Positions 30,893 through 41,222 of a stretch of 64,000 nucleotides of DNA are shown piece by piece. The stretch comes from Gracilaria gracilis (lineage: Eukaryota > Rhodophyta > Florideophyceae > Gracilariales > Gracilariaceae): the NCBI GenBank assembly GCA_030374805.1, contig JARGSG010000015.1, forward strand, positions 744,001 through 808,000. The letters run 5' to 3'. The position numbers were made by a program, and so were the translations under genes. Within the stretch, counting starts at the first letter, position 1; every line of letters begins with the position of its first letter. A model generated the notes under the pieces. That model ran no database searches. It saw only the letters and a program-made list of their open reading frames with translations, and was not told where the DNA came from.

Positions 30893-31065
30893 TGTGCGGA
30901 TTGGTACTTGCCAAGGAACGGATCGAGTACGAACAGAATGTGGATGTGGGGCGGCTTAAAGCTGATGAGTCTTTTCCTAGCCCCGATGGCCGTTCTGAAG
31001 AGGAGTCGGTGATCTTCTCTCATATCGTCAGCTCTTGCGCGATTATGTACGTGTACCAACGGTAG
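30892..31065 (+). pseudogene. C-terminal remnant of a CAAX-box disordered protein
   Basis: A short frame starting at an ATG that overlaps the previous stop. Its end (EEESVIFSHIVSSCAIM) matches the C-terminus of the genes at 32655 and 61081 (PFSHLVDSCAIM, PFSHLVDSCMMM). Here the stop codon after CAIM has become TAC, and reading continues five residues (YVYQR), which would destroy a CAAX box. The remainder of the gene is missing. Confidence 0.6.
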
Positions 31066-32514
31066 CTTTACCCCTGGTAGACTCTTGTCGGGGAGTAGTT
31101 GCACAATTAAACGAGCTGTTCTAAACAATTGGAGGAGTTTTGATCCACAAGCATTGCCATATTTCACAAATACCGATCTGGCTCGACGCATCCCCCATCA
31201 CCATGATGCAGCTACAACAACTGCCTTCCTGTATATGTGAACTTTATGGCGTGGATGAACAGCGGTGGCACACACACGCCGGGCCACGCGCGAGTCGCGC
31301 GCGAGTCGCGCGGTGCGACCCATAGCCAGCAACTGGAGTGGGCCACTGGAGTGCTGCCAATTTTGCAAGTATCTAAGGTTACTGTGAAGTTAGCGTTTGT
31401 TGAGACTCATCAACTTGAGAGGCACCGCCGCGTGGCAAACACGTCAGCCCATTCGCAAGACATTACTGTACTGTACCTTCGTAGAATAGCCGCATTTGCT
31501 CCTCTCTATCTATCTCAAAGAGTCTCACTCAAAGAAAGTGTGGGCAACTTCAAACTGCAGCCCCTAGATAAGGGGCGGTCCCGAGAGATCTCGGCAACAA
31601 CGGGCCGTCCGCGCGGAAATCTCTTGCTCCGCCGCTCGACACTCTCCCAGATCCTTTTCTTCGCAAGTCCAGCGATGCGCCTCTTACAACACCCCCTCGC
31701 AACTCTCTCCACTGCACGACAACGGCTGTCTCCTCTTGAAGTAGGGAACAAGGATGATACCTTCATATACGTTTGATGGAGAAGGCGACCGTACTGGATG
31801 TCTTCTACACAAGAATGGACTGCTGCACACCTTCAGACGCTGATAGGTTCCGTATGGATAACAGAGTCCTTTCTGAGTCAGTGCAAAGTTAGTACCCTCT
31901 CATGTCATGTATACACATGACGTGTACAATGTCTGCCTACAGAAACGGCCTTTGGATTGGGGTGAGGCATGAGCACGTGGGACGGTTGCTAACCTTCATC
32001 ATGATTTGAGTGAGTGAAGTGTTGGTTAGGGAATGCTTGTACAAGGGTATTAATTCCAGATATTGCTTTTTGTTGTCCGACATCTGTGTCGGGTGAGAGG
32101 AAACTGAATACCAACACCCGGCTTTGGGGTATGAATTGAGGAGTGCGAATGTGTTGAGAACTAGTGGAACCAGCCACTTAGCTTGTGCCGATACATTTCG
32201 TATCACTCTGTGGACCATTGAAGACGTTAATATCAGACGAAAACGTTCATGGTACTGGACATGCATGATAATTTTCACCCCATGCTGAGATATATGTATC
32301 GGAGATTCAGAAATTGAATCAAAGCAGGAGAGGAAACAAAGAGAGGTGTATGGTAGCTTTGGAAGTTCAACTGAGTATTAGGTATTACCTGGTTGCTTTC
32401 ACTCCTGTTTCGTGGCTTCTTTCGATTTGACGGAATAAGTTCGTGATGTATTACCAAGCAGGAGAGTGCACTTGAAGGGAAGGCGAAGAAATTTTACAAG
32501 GGCTCGCAGTTTGG
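31066..32514. other. Intergenic, upstream region of the CAAX gene
   Basis: No supported gene. A GC-rich patch with CGCGAGTCGCG repeated near 31,285-31,312. From about 31,985 the sequence is a diverged match to the upstream region of the paralogous gene (about 39,330 on), for example GTGAAGTGTTRGTTA and TGATTTTCACCC-like blocks, so more than 500 bp of upstream DNA was duplicated with the gene. Confidence 0.5.
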
Positions 32515-32524
32515 TATAAAAGGG
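32515..32524 (+). promoter_or_regulatory. TATA box of the CAAX gene at 32655
   Basis: TATAAAAGGG 140 bp before the ATG, inside a conserved block (CGCAGTTTGGTATAAAAGGG, then ATGAGACGGAAACG) matched by the paralogue's CGCAGTTCGGTATAAAAGGG and ATGGGACGGGAACG. Conservation across diverged paralogues supports a real core promoter. Confidence 0.7.
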
Positions 32525-32654
32525 AGCTTCATGAGACGGAAACGTTGCTCGAGGATTCTGGCCGCCAGACTTCCTCGCAACACAGGTACTTCAAAACTCT
32601 GAAACACTTGTACCTGAAGGAAGCTTCTGGTGTTGAACAGCAGTCATCTACCTC

Positions 32655-34565
32655 ATGGCAGACATTGTTGGTATGGAAGAGAAGGCGCCCAAATGTTTTG
32701 ACGTGTCAGAAGCCAAAGCACAGGAGATGGAAAGGCTGCAGGCCATGAAACAACTCCGTAACAACGTGAAGAATGCGGATTATATCGACTGTGACCTTTA
32801 TGGACAGGGTGACCAACGTCTGTTAAATACAATGGCGTTCAATGGAGAGGAATGTTCAAAGCAAACGGAAAACAAGATGAGGAATGCAAAGAATCGCAAT
32901 CCTCGCTCAGCCCGGTCCACTCGGATAAGCTATATCAGCAAAAAGGTGCGAAGCTTTCTGCGCAAATTGCCCTTTCCGAGGGACTGTTTTGGAACGCAAA
33001 GCACACCCGCCGCAGACAGCAGTGAGCTTGGGGATTCCAGTGATGCAATGAGAGACACTACGCTAGTGTCCTCTCAGAGTCAACGACAACTCAGTGATGG
33101 CGGTCCCGGTTTCAGCGCAGATATGTTGGCAGTTGAAACTTCGGCAGAGAGGGAGGGTAATGATCGAATTGTTGAGCAGGACAGCATAGTAAAAGTGCTG
33201 CAAACACATGAACCCTCAGGATGTGTGGCCGACGACACTCCACATCGAGTGAAAAGCAAGGTGAGCAGTGGCGATGACTTGTCGATAGTGAAGAAAGGTA
33301 TGGTAGTACGGACTTTGGCGAAGCTTAGATCGACGGGCAGCTTCGTGTTCAAAGAGATTGAGTCGAAGACAAGCCATGATGCGAAATTTACGGATACGGA
33401 TTCACGTGAAGGCGAAGTTCCGGTTGTTGGCTTAAAGAACTCCGGAAACGAGGATCGTGAACCTATCTCTGAGGTACTGTTGGTATGTGTTGCGGAAGAG
33501 AATGCCAAGAACAATAGCACGCCCGACCATGACGCTTCTGGTTGGCGCTCAAAAGATTCTGCAGATGTGCAAGAAGAAGTAGTGGTCGTGGGCGAGAACG
33601 ATTGTGCGGATCCCAGCGTACAGAATGAGCTCAATGGCGTTCAATTCGGGAACGTGAAGAAACTGAGGAGCTTGTTTGAGGAAGATACGTCCGTACCTGA
33701 TGATGCAGTTGTCGTTCGTCAATACCCGAAACCCAGCTTGCATCACGGTGAAGAACATAATGTATCCACCCGCGAATCTCAAGACAAAGAAGCGCAATTG
33801 GAGAAGAGGGATGCAGGTCATGACGGTACCATCAGCACTTTCTGTGCACTGTCTGCTCGTGATTCACCTGAAGACATGGAAAAGGAGGTCAGGCTGTCTG
33901 ATATGAACGCATCCGCTGTGCCGAACATAATTGGCGTTCGCAAAGTATCGTCGTTGCTGAAAGTGACTGCACTAAGTTCAGCTCCACAAGTACTGAACCG
34001 AAGCGTGGAGAGTGTCCCGAAAATGCTCAGAGCCGAGCCGGCGCCGGAAATGGAAGTATGTGAGCAACCGGGGCTACAATCGTTACAGGATCTTTCAAAA
34101 CACGTGTCCGGGCGTGTACAAAGGATTGTATCTCTATTCGAATCTCGGTCGGGTGAGGAGGTCTTTGGTAATGGAATCGATTTGCAGGTAAAATGGGAAG
34201 ATCACAACATCCGTGCCGGGTTATCATGTGATAGTGGAGTGTTTGATAAAGAAGTTGAAGAGGACGACATGAGAATCATCGATTCTGAAGTACAGAAGGC
34301 AGGGAACGGGGATAGAGATGGAAACATGGGTCCGCCAGGAAAGGAGGACATGGGGCAAAAGGAAATGAATGAAGTAGCAGGGAGCTGTAGTGTTGAGCAT
34401 GTGGACCAATGCGTAGAGTCAATGGAAATCACTAGACCGCCTGCAGAGGCTCATGTGAATTTGACACAGCTTGATTTACTCCAGTCCTCATCGAGCTCAA
34501 GTAGGAGTTCTGAAGATGTGGCTGTGCCGTTCTCTCATCTAGTGGATTCTTGTGCGATCATGTAG
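32655..34565 (+). CDS. Disordered protein with C-terminal CAAX box, 636 aa
   Basis: ATG at 32655 (MADIVGMEEKAP). The N-terminal ~70 residues (EMERLQAMKQLRNNVKNADYIDCDLY) and a basic amphipathic stretch (SKKVRSFLRKLPFPRDCF) are shared with the genes at 39984 and 61081. Most of the rest is Ser/Asp/Glu-rich and looks unstructured. Short motifs recur: VVRTLAKLRSTGSFVF, NVKKLRSLFEED, GVRKVSSLLK and RVQRIVSLFESRSG. The C-terminus SSSRSSEDVAVPFSHLVDSCAIM ends in CAIM. A cysteine fourth from the end, aliphatic middle and Met last is a standard farnesylation signal, so membrane anchoring is predicted. No enzyme domain or known family recognised. Confidence 0.75.
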   Translation: MADIVGMEEKAPKCFDVSEAKAQEMERLQAMKQLRNNVKNADYIDCDLYGQGDQRLLNTMAFNGEECSKQTENKMRNAKNRNPRSARSTRISYISKKVRSFLRKLPFPRDCFGTQSTPAADSSELGDSSDAMRDTTLVSSQSQRQLSDGGPGFSADMLAVETSAEREGNDRIVEQDSIVKVLQTHEPSGCVADDTPHRVKSKVSSGDDLSIVKKGMVVRTLAKLRSTGSFVFKEIESKTSHDAKFTDTDSREGEVPVVGLKNSGNEDREPISEVLLVCVAEENAKNNSTPDHDASGWRSKDSADVQEEVVVVGENDCADPSVQNELNGVQFGNVKKLRSLFEEDTSVPDDAVVVRQYPKPSLHHGEEHNVSTRESQDKEAQLEKRDAGHDGTISTFCALSARDSPEDMEKEVRLSDMNASAVPNIIGVRKVSSLLKVTALSSAPQVLNRSVESVPKMLRAEPAPEMEVCEQPGLQSLQDLSKHVSGRVQRIVSLFESRSGEEVFGNGIDLQVKWEDHNIRAGLSCDSGVFDKEVEEDDMRIIDSEVQKAGNGDRDGNMGPPGKEDMGQKEMNEVAGSCSVEHVDQCVESMEITRPPAEAHVNLTQLDLLQSSSSSSRSSEDVAVPFSHLVDSCAIM

Positions 34566-36604
34566 AGTGATTTGCGCTATGCTAGGTATTGCGAGGTGGT
34601 AGCAGAGCTGAAGAAATACAACGGCAAAAAGCCTCGTTCGAATATTGCGTCTGATCCACAATCGGCTTTCACACGCCTCAAGATTCCGATCCCGCTCGAC
34701 GCATCGTCGCATCATCACGATTGATCATAAGCACGAGTCGTGTAACACGAAATAACAATGTTGTGCAGTCGCCGGGAGACCAATCATAATAAGATAATTG
34801 GTTGGCAATTGTCTTCAACATTCCGTATTATTGAGATATGGCGGTGATTGTAAGGATGATTTGTTCGTACTCAGTGACTTCTGTTCTTCTTCTTTGCTTC
34901 GTAAGATAGTTGTGTGGAAACTAAGAGAGAAGTGCGCCTCTATAAGAGTGTGGTCTGCTCTTCCTTGTACGATGAGAAAAAGAAAGACAAACGGCAGTGG
35001 ATGCGAAACACTAACAGCACATGATTACGGATGGATTTGAGACACTACTCAGAATCACTTTGTGTCCAAAATCGGAAGAATGTCTGGCACATCTAAGGTT
35101 TAAAGCGAAAGAACAGGATATATAATTCATCAACGGAAAACGGTGAATGTTGTGGTACACGTTCGTTTTGACTCACGCCTGCTTCGGGGGATGCGGTGAT
35201 CCCAAAATATATTCCAAGTATCTGCGGGCATAGCAACGGTATCGACAAACTGCATGTCACAAGCTTCAAGCAGCCCCTGAAACTGAAGCATTCCAATCAT
35301 GACGTTCCCTCTTGATGGGCACGCTGGCATCTTATGCCGGCCCCGCGTTCAAGAAGTCATGATGTTTACGGACGTGCATAGATGTTGGAACGCCAATGTT
35401 CAGTGGAACGATGAAAACAAGTGCAGGTTCAGAACAGAATAGAACAGCATGCTCTCACGGGTGAGGCGTTTTGTGGAGGAGTTGTGAAGTACACGCACCA
35501 TTTTCGTGCAGTAGAATGCAAAGCTTTCCAACTTGATTAGCATCTTGACATGAAGTTCGTGCCCTTTACTTTTACGTAAAGCTGCACATGCAGTACTTCA
35601 CGTATCAAACATGGTTATGTTATTAACCACTAAGGTCTATGATGTCATTCCCAGTCTTTTGCAGAGAGCTTGCTCACGTGCAGATGAAACCGAGTCGCAG
35701 AGCGCCTGTCCACACGCGTTCAGATTTAATTTTGAAATTCCTTCTGACCTCAAAGGTTTTCGCCGACTCCAGCAGACCACGTCGATGCCCACAGCCACAT
35801 TTCATATCACACACCCGATATGATATCGCATGAAAGAAGCGCCAAAACGCAATGTGTTGCTCGAAGCACTGCGCTGCTTCACGCCTTCACGCAACCCCTG
35901 CGCTTCGTGACCAACCGCAAGCCTCAAATCAGCGCAGCGTGAGTGCGCCTTGGGCCTATCGTCCACCGTCTACAAAGCTGCAATCCGTCGATAACCCGAC
36001 CGACTGTGGCTCGACGCTTTGAAGTTTCCGCCATCTTCTCTTTCCCGCACCTGGCTCACCCTTTGGCCGCGTCCTGTGCGGTACGGGTCGGTCATCGAAT
36101 GCACCACAGCGACCGTCTACTGCGTCGACCAATAGCTGCTTCCCCGCGTTCACCGGCGTACGCTTCTTGGCCATGATGCAACCCTGGAACGAGTGAACGC
36201 CCGCTGCAGCAACCTCTTGCTCTATCTTCTGCGCGATCCTCGCCTTCCAGAGTCTAGCATGGCACATCCATGCAGCATCGTGCCTGTCTCTCGAGCAGAA
36301 CAACGGTTTTCTCCCGCCGTACGACAGCACGCAGTGCGAGGCCAGGTGGCGATGTGCGCAACTTGCCGCCGAATTCCATCCCCATCAAGTATCACGTATC
36401 ACAATCGGGATGGTCAAATTATCCTTACACACTGGTCGGCGCGTACACCCGCTCTCTGGTACCCGCTCTAAGTGGGCCCGTCCGTCGTGAGATTAGGGTA
36501 CAGCATTGGCCACATCGTCTAAGGCATGAATCTCGAGATCATTGTGCTCCGTGAGCATCTCAATTCCCTAAGGAGTCTTCCCTTAAAGTGTTCCCTTTGC
36601 TGTT
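34566..36604. other. Intergenic, nothing recognised
   Basis: Short ORFs only on both strands (the longest, 124 codons at 35,956-36,330 on the - strand, has no support). No RNA gene, LTR or inverted repeat recognised. Confidence 0.4.
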
Positions 36605-37074
36605 GAAGATGGCCCCGAGGATTCCATCATTTTTGATCGACGTTGAAAGCGTACCCTTTGTTTACGTCAATAGGATCGTCTCTGAGAGCATAAAATCTTT
36701 AACTTCACAATCGCGAAGCCAAAGATCTCTCACATTTGGCGATCGTTTTACAATTCCGTCTTCGCCCCGACAGAATAACAACCACAGTCTCCTGGTTTTC
36801 TTTTGCACGCGCTGTAGCTCTTCCGGGTTCCAATCCGAATCGAAGTGAGGAAGAAAATAAGTCAAATGCTGTGATGATCAAGCAAAACATGGATACGTAT
36901 GAAGAGCGACAAGGGCGAGCGACTTCTGAACTTCGTAGGCAAGACATGCTACCCCTGCCTCTGGCCTTTTGGTCCTCACGGACCCGGTAGCATAGCACGT
37001 TCAGCTAGTGCAGAAGGAGAGCATCAGTCAAGAGCCTGTATGCAGACAACCTCAGGTTCCTTTCCGATTAGGTA

Positions 37075-39292
37075 CACCCAGTAACCGTAAATAAAGTGGG
37101 CCACATTAAATGTGGTTTGGTTAATTCTGGCAGGGATACCGCTAATACTGTGGCCCACAACAAAAGCGGTACCATGCTATTTGAGGTGCAGAATTATATA
37201 ACGTGGGCCACATCATTTATTTTGGAGATAAATAGTGTGGTTGGGAGATGTACTCAATCCGGAGCAAGCACCTCAAAGCCACCCACCGTAGAGCGTTGCG
37301 CAACACTCAGTCATCTCGTGCCTTGCCCATCAATGCGGCCAACTGTTACAACCACATCAACTGCCTCTTCGTCCTAATCACACACACAATGTTCTCCTGG
37401 TACACCAACGCTTCCTGCGTATGCAGCAGTTACAAATAGACCGGCTCACCGTCAAAATGATTACGGTGCTGGGCAATAATTGCTTGCAGTTGGGGAAATA
37501 ACTGTCTCTCCTCCCATAATCCATTCAAATTCAAGGCAAGACCGGTTCGAATCATTGACTTGCGAGCGTATGTAATACCGTCTGCGTCCCTTTGCGAATT
37601 AACATCGCGCACAGCGTTTGCGGCGAGCTTAAGAAAGAAGGTCTTACCGGGGTTGAACAGTTTTCCTGACGAAGGGGACCAGGCTCCTTTCTCGATCATT
37701 TTCATTTTGTGCGCTTCCCAACGCCCACTCCAAGCGCTTTTGATCTTCTGTATGATAAAGGAGTCTGCCGGTTGGACCAGATCCGTAGCATTCTTGGGAA
37801 AGTGAACAATCTCCGTGTTGATGCGATCCATGACGGCTTGAAGTGCTGGTGTGTGGTTGTGACCGCTGCAGTTGTCGACAAACAGAAGTCTCTTTCGACT
37901 GTTTGGGAGTGCTTTAATTGCACGCGGCTCTCCTAACCACTGTGGCATAACCGTGGTGTCCATCCACCCCTTTGGTCCGGTGCGGTAGCTCACACCAGGT
38001 ATATTGTCGGCGACTCCACGAATGGGATACGATCGTGCGGGATTTTTGAAGACCATGAATGCAGGCTCAATCCTCGCGTGAGGTCCGCCACTTATGCGAA
38101 CCACCATCGTCATTCCCTCTCCACCAGAGACGACATCGAAATATTTCACTTCCTGCTCCCCACAGAAGCCAAGCGTTTTACCATTGTCTACGTTTATCAC
38201 AAAGTGCGTTTCATCCGCTTTCTCCACATCTTCTTCCTTCCACTGACCACTTCGAAATGCACGCGACACTTTACCCAGATGGAATGCGACTTCTTTGTGT
38301 ATGTGAGTCAATTTTGCCGGAGATACCAGCAGCTTTCCTGTGTGGGAGCGGCTAACAATGCGATATCTGTCCATAAAACTTTGAATCCAACGACGATCTA
38401 TAAAGGATTTAATCAATCGGTTGGTCTTCGGATCAACAGCGTCTTGGTGGAACGATGTGTCGGGAGAAGTGTTGATTATGGTGATGGCAAGCGCTCTGAG
38501 GGTTTTCCAGTTGAACTTTACGCCCAGCTTACGCAGACGATCAAACTCTTGCAGCATGTTGAAGTGCAAACCCATCACCCATTTTCTCGGTTTCCTGCCA
38601 CGTCCTGGACGAGCTTTGAGATTTACTCTCTTGAGGCCTATATGTGTGGATTTCGTGATTGTTGTGCAGGAGCCTCGTGAGTTTAGTGCACCATCATGTT
38701 CAACAAAATCATAACGGCGCCGCCAGATCCTGCTTGCCTTCATCAAATTGGCCTTCGGAGCACTACGGAACAAATCAGGAAACTGTTTGACTGCTCGAGA
38801 TATAATTTTCTTTTCGCCGTTTGCGAGGGCTTCCTTTACCATCCATGACGCTATTTTGCTACGATCATTGATCGTTATGACATTGTGAAGCGCTTCTTTG
38901 GCTTTTCTGCTTGCAACGCAGCCATCTGCAGGAGGATCAGAAGCAGGTTGGGGGGCGGGTGGCGTTGGGTTGGGAGGCGTTGTGGTTTGATGGGCTCGGC
39001 TTTGACGGCGTTGAGCGTCGCGCTCAAAGGCTGCCAGTATGGGAGAGGCTGTGAGCGGAGGGCTCATAATGCTGGAATTGGCAAAGGAAGAGCGGAAGGA
39101 CTACGATTGGTGACGGTGGTGATGAGTTGGTAAAGCTGTTACATAACCTTCTCGTTTGGCGGGAGATCGTGTTCGCTCTGGTCACATTATTTGTCTCCTT
39201 GCCTAAAAGTGTTTGTACCTGTAATAATGTGGCCCACGCCAATTGAAGTACCACACTATTTGATCAGCCACTTTATTTACGGTCACTGGGTG
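37075..39292 (-). mobile_element. Tigger/pogo-type DNA transposon (2218 bp, TA target)
   Basis: Inverted ends CACCCAGTRACCGTAAATAA..., about 25 bp with one mismatch, flanked by TA on both sides (37073-37074, 39293-39294). GTGGGCCAC or its complement recurs just inside both ends (about 37,097, 37,150, 37,203, 39,229), probable transposase binding sites. The uninserted site with a single TA is preserved in the duplicate at 63531-63532. One transposase gene inside. The element looks intact. Confidence 0.95.
37430..39067 (-). CDS. Tigger/pogo-like DDE transposase, 545 aa
   Basis: ATG at 39067. A CENP-B-like helix-turn-helix region (RRWIQSFMDRYRIVSR, about residues 225-245) binds DNA. The DDE catalytic domain follows: KADETHFVINVDNG (first Asp), RLLFVDNCSGHNHTPALQ (second Asp) and FPKNATDLVQPADSFIIQKIK (third acidic residue). 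This is the Tc1/mariner superfamily, pogo/Tigger branch, agreeing with the TA target. The frame has no stops, so it may be active. It is the only gene between the inverted ends. Confidence 0.9.
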   Translation of the reverse strand: MSPPLTASPILAAFERDAQRRQSRAHQTTTPPNPTPPAPQPASDPPADGCVASRKAKEALHNVITINDRSKIASWMVKEALANGEKKIISRAVKQFPDLFRSAPKANLMKASRIWRRRYDFVEHDGALNSRGSCTTITKSTHIGLKRVNLKARPGRGRKPRKWVMGLHFNMLQEFDRLRKLGVKFNWKTLRALAITIINTSPDTSFHQDAVDPKTNRLIKSFIDRRWIQSFMDRYRIVSRSHTGKLLVSPAKLTHIHKEVAFHLGKVSRAFRSGQWKEEDVEKADETHFVINVDNGKTLGFCGEQEVKYFDVVSGGEGMTMVVRISGGPHARIEPAFMVFKNPARSYPIRGVADNIPGVSYRTGPKGWMDTTVMPQWLGEPRAIKALPNSRKRLLFVDNCSGHNHTPALQAVMDRINTEIVHFPKNATDLVQPADSFIIQKIKSAWSGRWEAHKMKMIEKGAWSPSSGKLFNPGKTFFLKLAANAVRDVNSQRDADGITYARKSMIRTGLALNLNGLWEERQLFPQLQAIIAQHRNHFDGEPVYL

Positions 39293-39825
39293 TAATGCCC
39301 TATGAAAGTTTCTGAATTCCATCTTGAGTTGGGTCGGTGAAGTGTTAGTTACGGATGCGACTGGAGATTACAAACATGATATCTTTTCGTAGACCTTAAT
39401 GGGGAAGAGATACAAACACGGCGCTTGTGTGTGTGTGAATTGGAGAGTAGGAATTTCGTGAGAGAATAGTCCAGCCACACGTTAAGCTTGCACACTTTGC
39501 TTCACTTGGGGGAACGTTGGAGACGTTATTGACCGAAAACGTATGGTATTGTGCATGCACTTTGATTTTCACCCAAGGCCCAAAAGTGTACCAACGCTAC
39601 CTCAGAAGCCTACTCAATGAGTCAAAAGTGGAAGGCTCAGGGCGGGAGAGGATGCCAGGAGGAGTTGTAAGAGAACCGCAGGAGCTTAGATGAGTATTAC
39701 GTGGTTGCTGGTTCCATTGTTTCGTGGATGTCTTCTATTTGGCAAAACAGGTGCTTGATGTAACATACGCAGGAGAGCGCACTTCAACGAAACACGAACA
39801 CGTTTCGCTGGGGTGCGCAGTTCGG

Positions 39826-39835
39826 TATAAAAGGG
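39826..39835 (+). promoter_or_regulatory. TATA box of the disrupted CAAX gene (left copy)
   Basis: TATAAAAGGG 158 bp before the ATG at 39984. The surrounding block is conserved with 32515-32524, and identical in the duplicate at 62990-62999 (- strand). Confidence 0.7.
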
Positions 39836-39983
39836 GGAGTTCATGGGACGGGAACGCTACTCGAAAGCTCCGGCCGCCAGACTTCCTTGCAATACAGATA
39901 CTCCATACTTCTGGAACTAGTGTAGCTGAAGGAAGCTTCTGGTGTGTAACAACAGTTTTTAGAGTTCCCAAACAACAAAAGAA

Positions 39984-41222
39984 ATGGAGAACATGGTTCA
40001 TTCGCCACCACCAGGTGGCTTCGGTCGTATAATTGTGGCGGAAACCCAAGCGGAGGAGTTGGAGAAATTGAGGGCTCTCAACGATTACAGGAAGAACGTG
40101 AAGCATGGGGATAACATCGATTGCAATCTCTATAGACGTGGTGAGAATGGCGTGTTGAATGGAATGAGGACCAATGACAATGAGAGTTCCGGGCAGCAGG
40201 AGAACGTAAGGAAGCATGCAAACGTCCGTCATCCTGCAAAAGTTGTTTTGTTACGGATGAGGCTCATCGGGAAGAGAATTCAAGGCTTTCTGAAGAAACT
40301 TTCTTTCCCGATGGACTGTTTCTGTAACCACTGCACACGGGAAGCAGACAGTAGTGAGGTGGAAACCGCAAGTACTGTGAATGTCGACACTTCAGCAGTT
40401 TCTCTTGAGAACCATCGAGAACAAAGCGATGGGGGATGTGTTGTGAGTCCCGACATAGTCGCGATCGGCTTGTCAGCAGATGGCCAAAAAGACGATCAGA
40501 ATGTTGGGCAGGTCCGAGCGGTGGTGGGCCCCGAAGAGGTGGCGTCATCTTGTACCGCGGTGGACGGAACCCCACACCGAGTTAAGAGCAAAGTCGGTAG
40601 TGGGGATGATCTGTCGGTTGTGGAGAAAGGGGTCGTTATTCGAACTTTGGCGAAGCTGCGATCAACAGGCAGCTTCATTTTCATGGAGGCCAGTTCAAAA
40701 GCCAGCCAAAATGAAGAATGTACAGACAGAGACATTCATGGGCACCAAGGTGGCCTGGCAGGCCGGGAGAGCGGCGGAGATATGCTTGAGGAGCGCCGCT
40801 CTATTGCGAAGATGGAAGAACAATCATGGTTCAAGAAAGGGTGCATGCATACCCAAGACGCTTCCGGAATGGGATCAAATAGGTGTGCCGCTGTGCAAAA
40901 AGTAGATGTGGTGGACGAGAGCGGTTCCGCCGGTGCAGAAGTACAACATGCACCTTCAGCTGACGATGAAGTCAGGGGTGTTAGGGAACTAAGAAGCATA
41001 TTTGAGAGCAACACTTGCGGACTGGGCGAAATAGTTGTGGTACTTGAGTCTTCAGACGAAAACTTGCAAAATGGCGAAGGATCGATTGGAAGCGCGAAGG
41101 AATCTCAAGACATGAAAGCACATGTGGAGAAAAAGATCACAAGTTGTGACGTGAACGCCCACACCCACCGTGAACAAGCGACCCATATTTCATTGGAAGT
41201 CGTGAAGAAGGAGGGTACATTC
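39984..41222 (+). pseudogene. CAAX-box protein gene, left copy, 5' part (split by element D)
   Basis: ATG at 39984. The frame matches the intact copy at 61081-62841 for ~412 residues (differences such as GDN/GDD and GSGDD/GSGND) up to KKEGTF, where the LTR of element D begins at 41223. The 3' part resumes at 55825 after the duplicated CATTC. The conserved blocks GKRIQGFLKKLSFPMDCF, VVIRTLAKLRSTGSFIF and GVRELRSIFES are here. Read into the LTR, the protein would gain ~45 foreign residues and lack the CAAX end. Confidence 0.85.

Noticed and set aside
31237..31776. 179-codon open frame on + strand
   Set aside because: No motif, composition follows the GC-rich repeat at its start, and it lies in an otherwise degraded intergenic stretch.
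34740..34800. CGGGAGACCA resembling the primer-site complement
   Set aside because: Only ten bases match, and there is no LTR edge, purine tract or gag nearby.
35956..36330. 124-codon open frame on - strand
   Set aside because: An overlapping frame on the other strand is equally open; no recognised motif or promoter.
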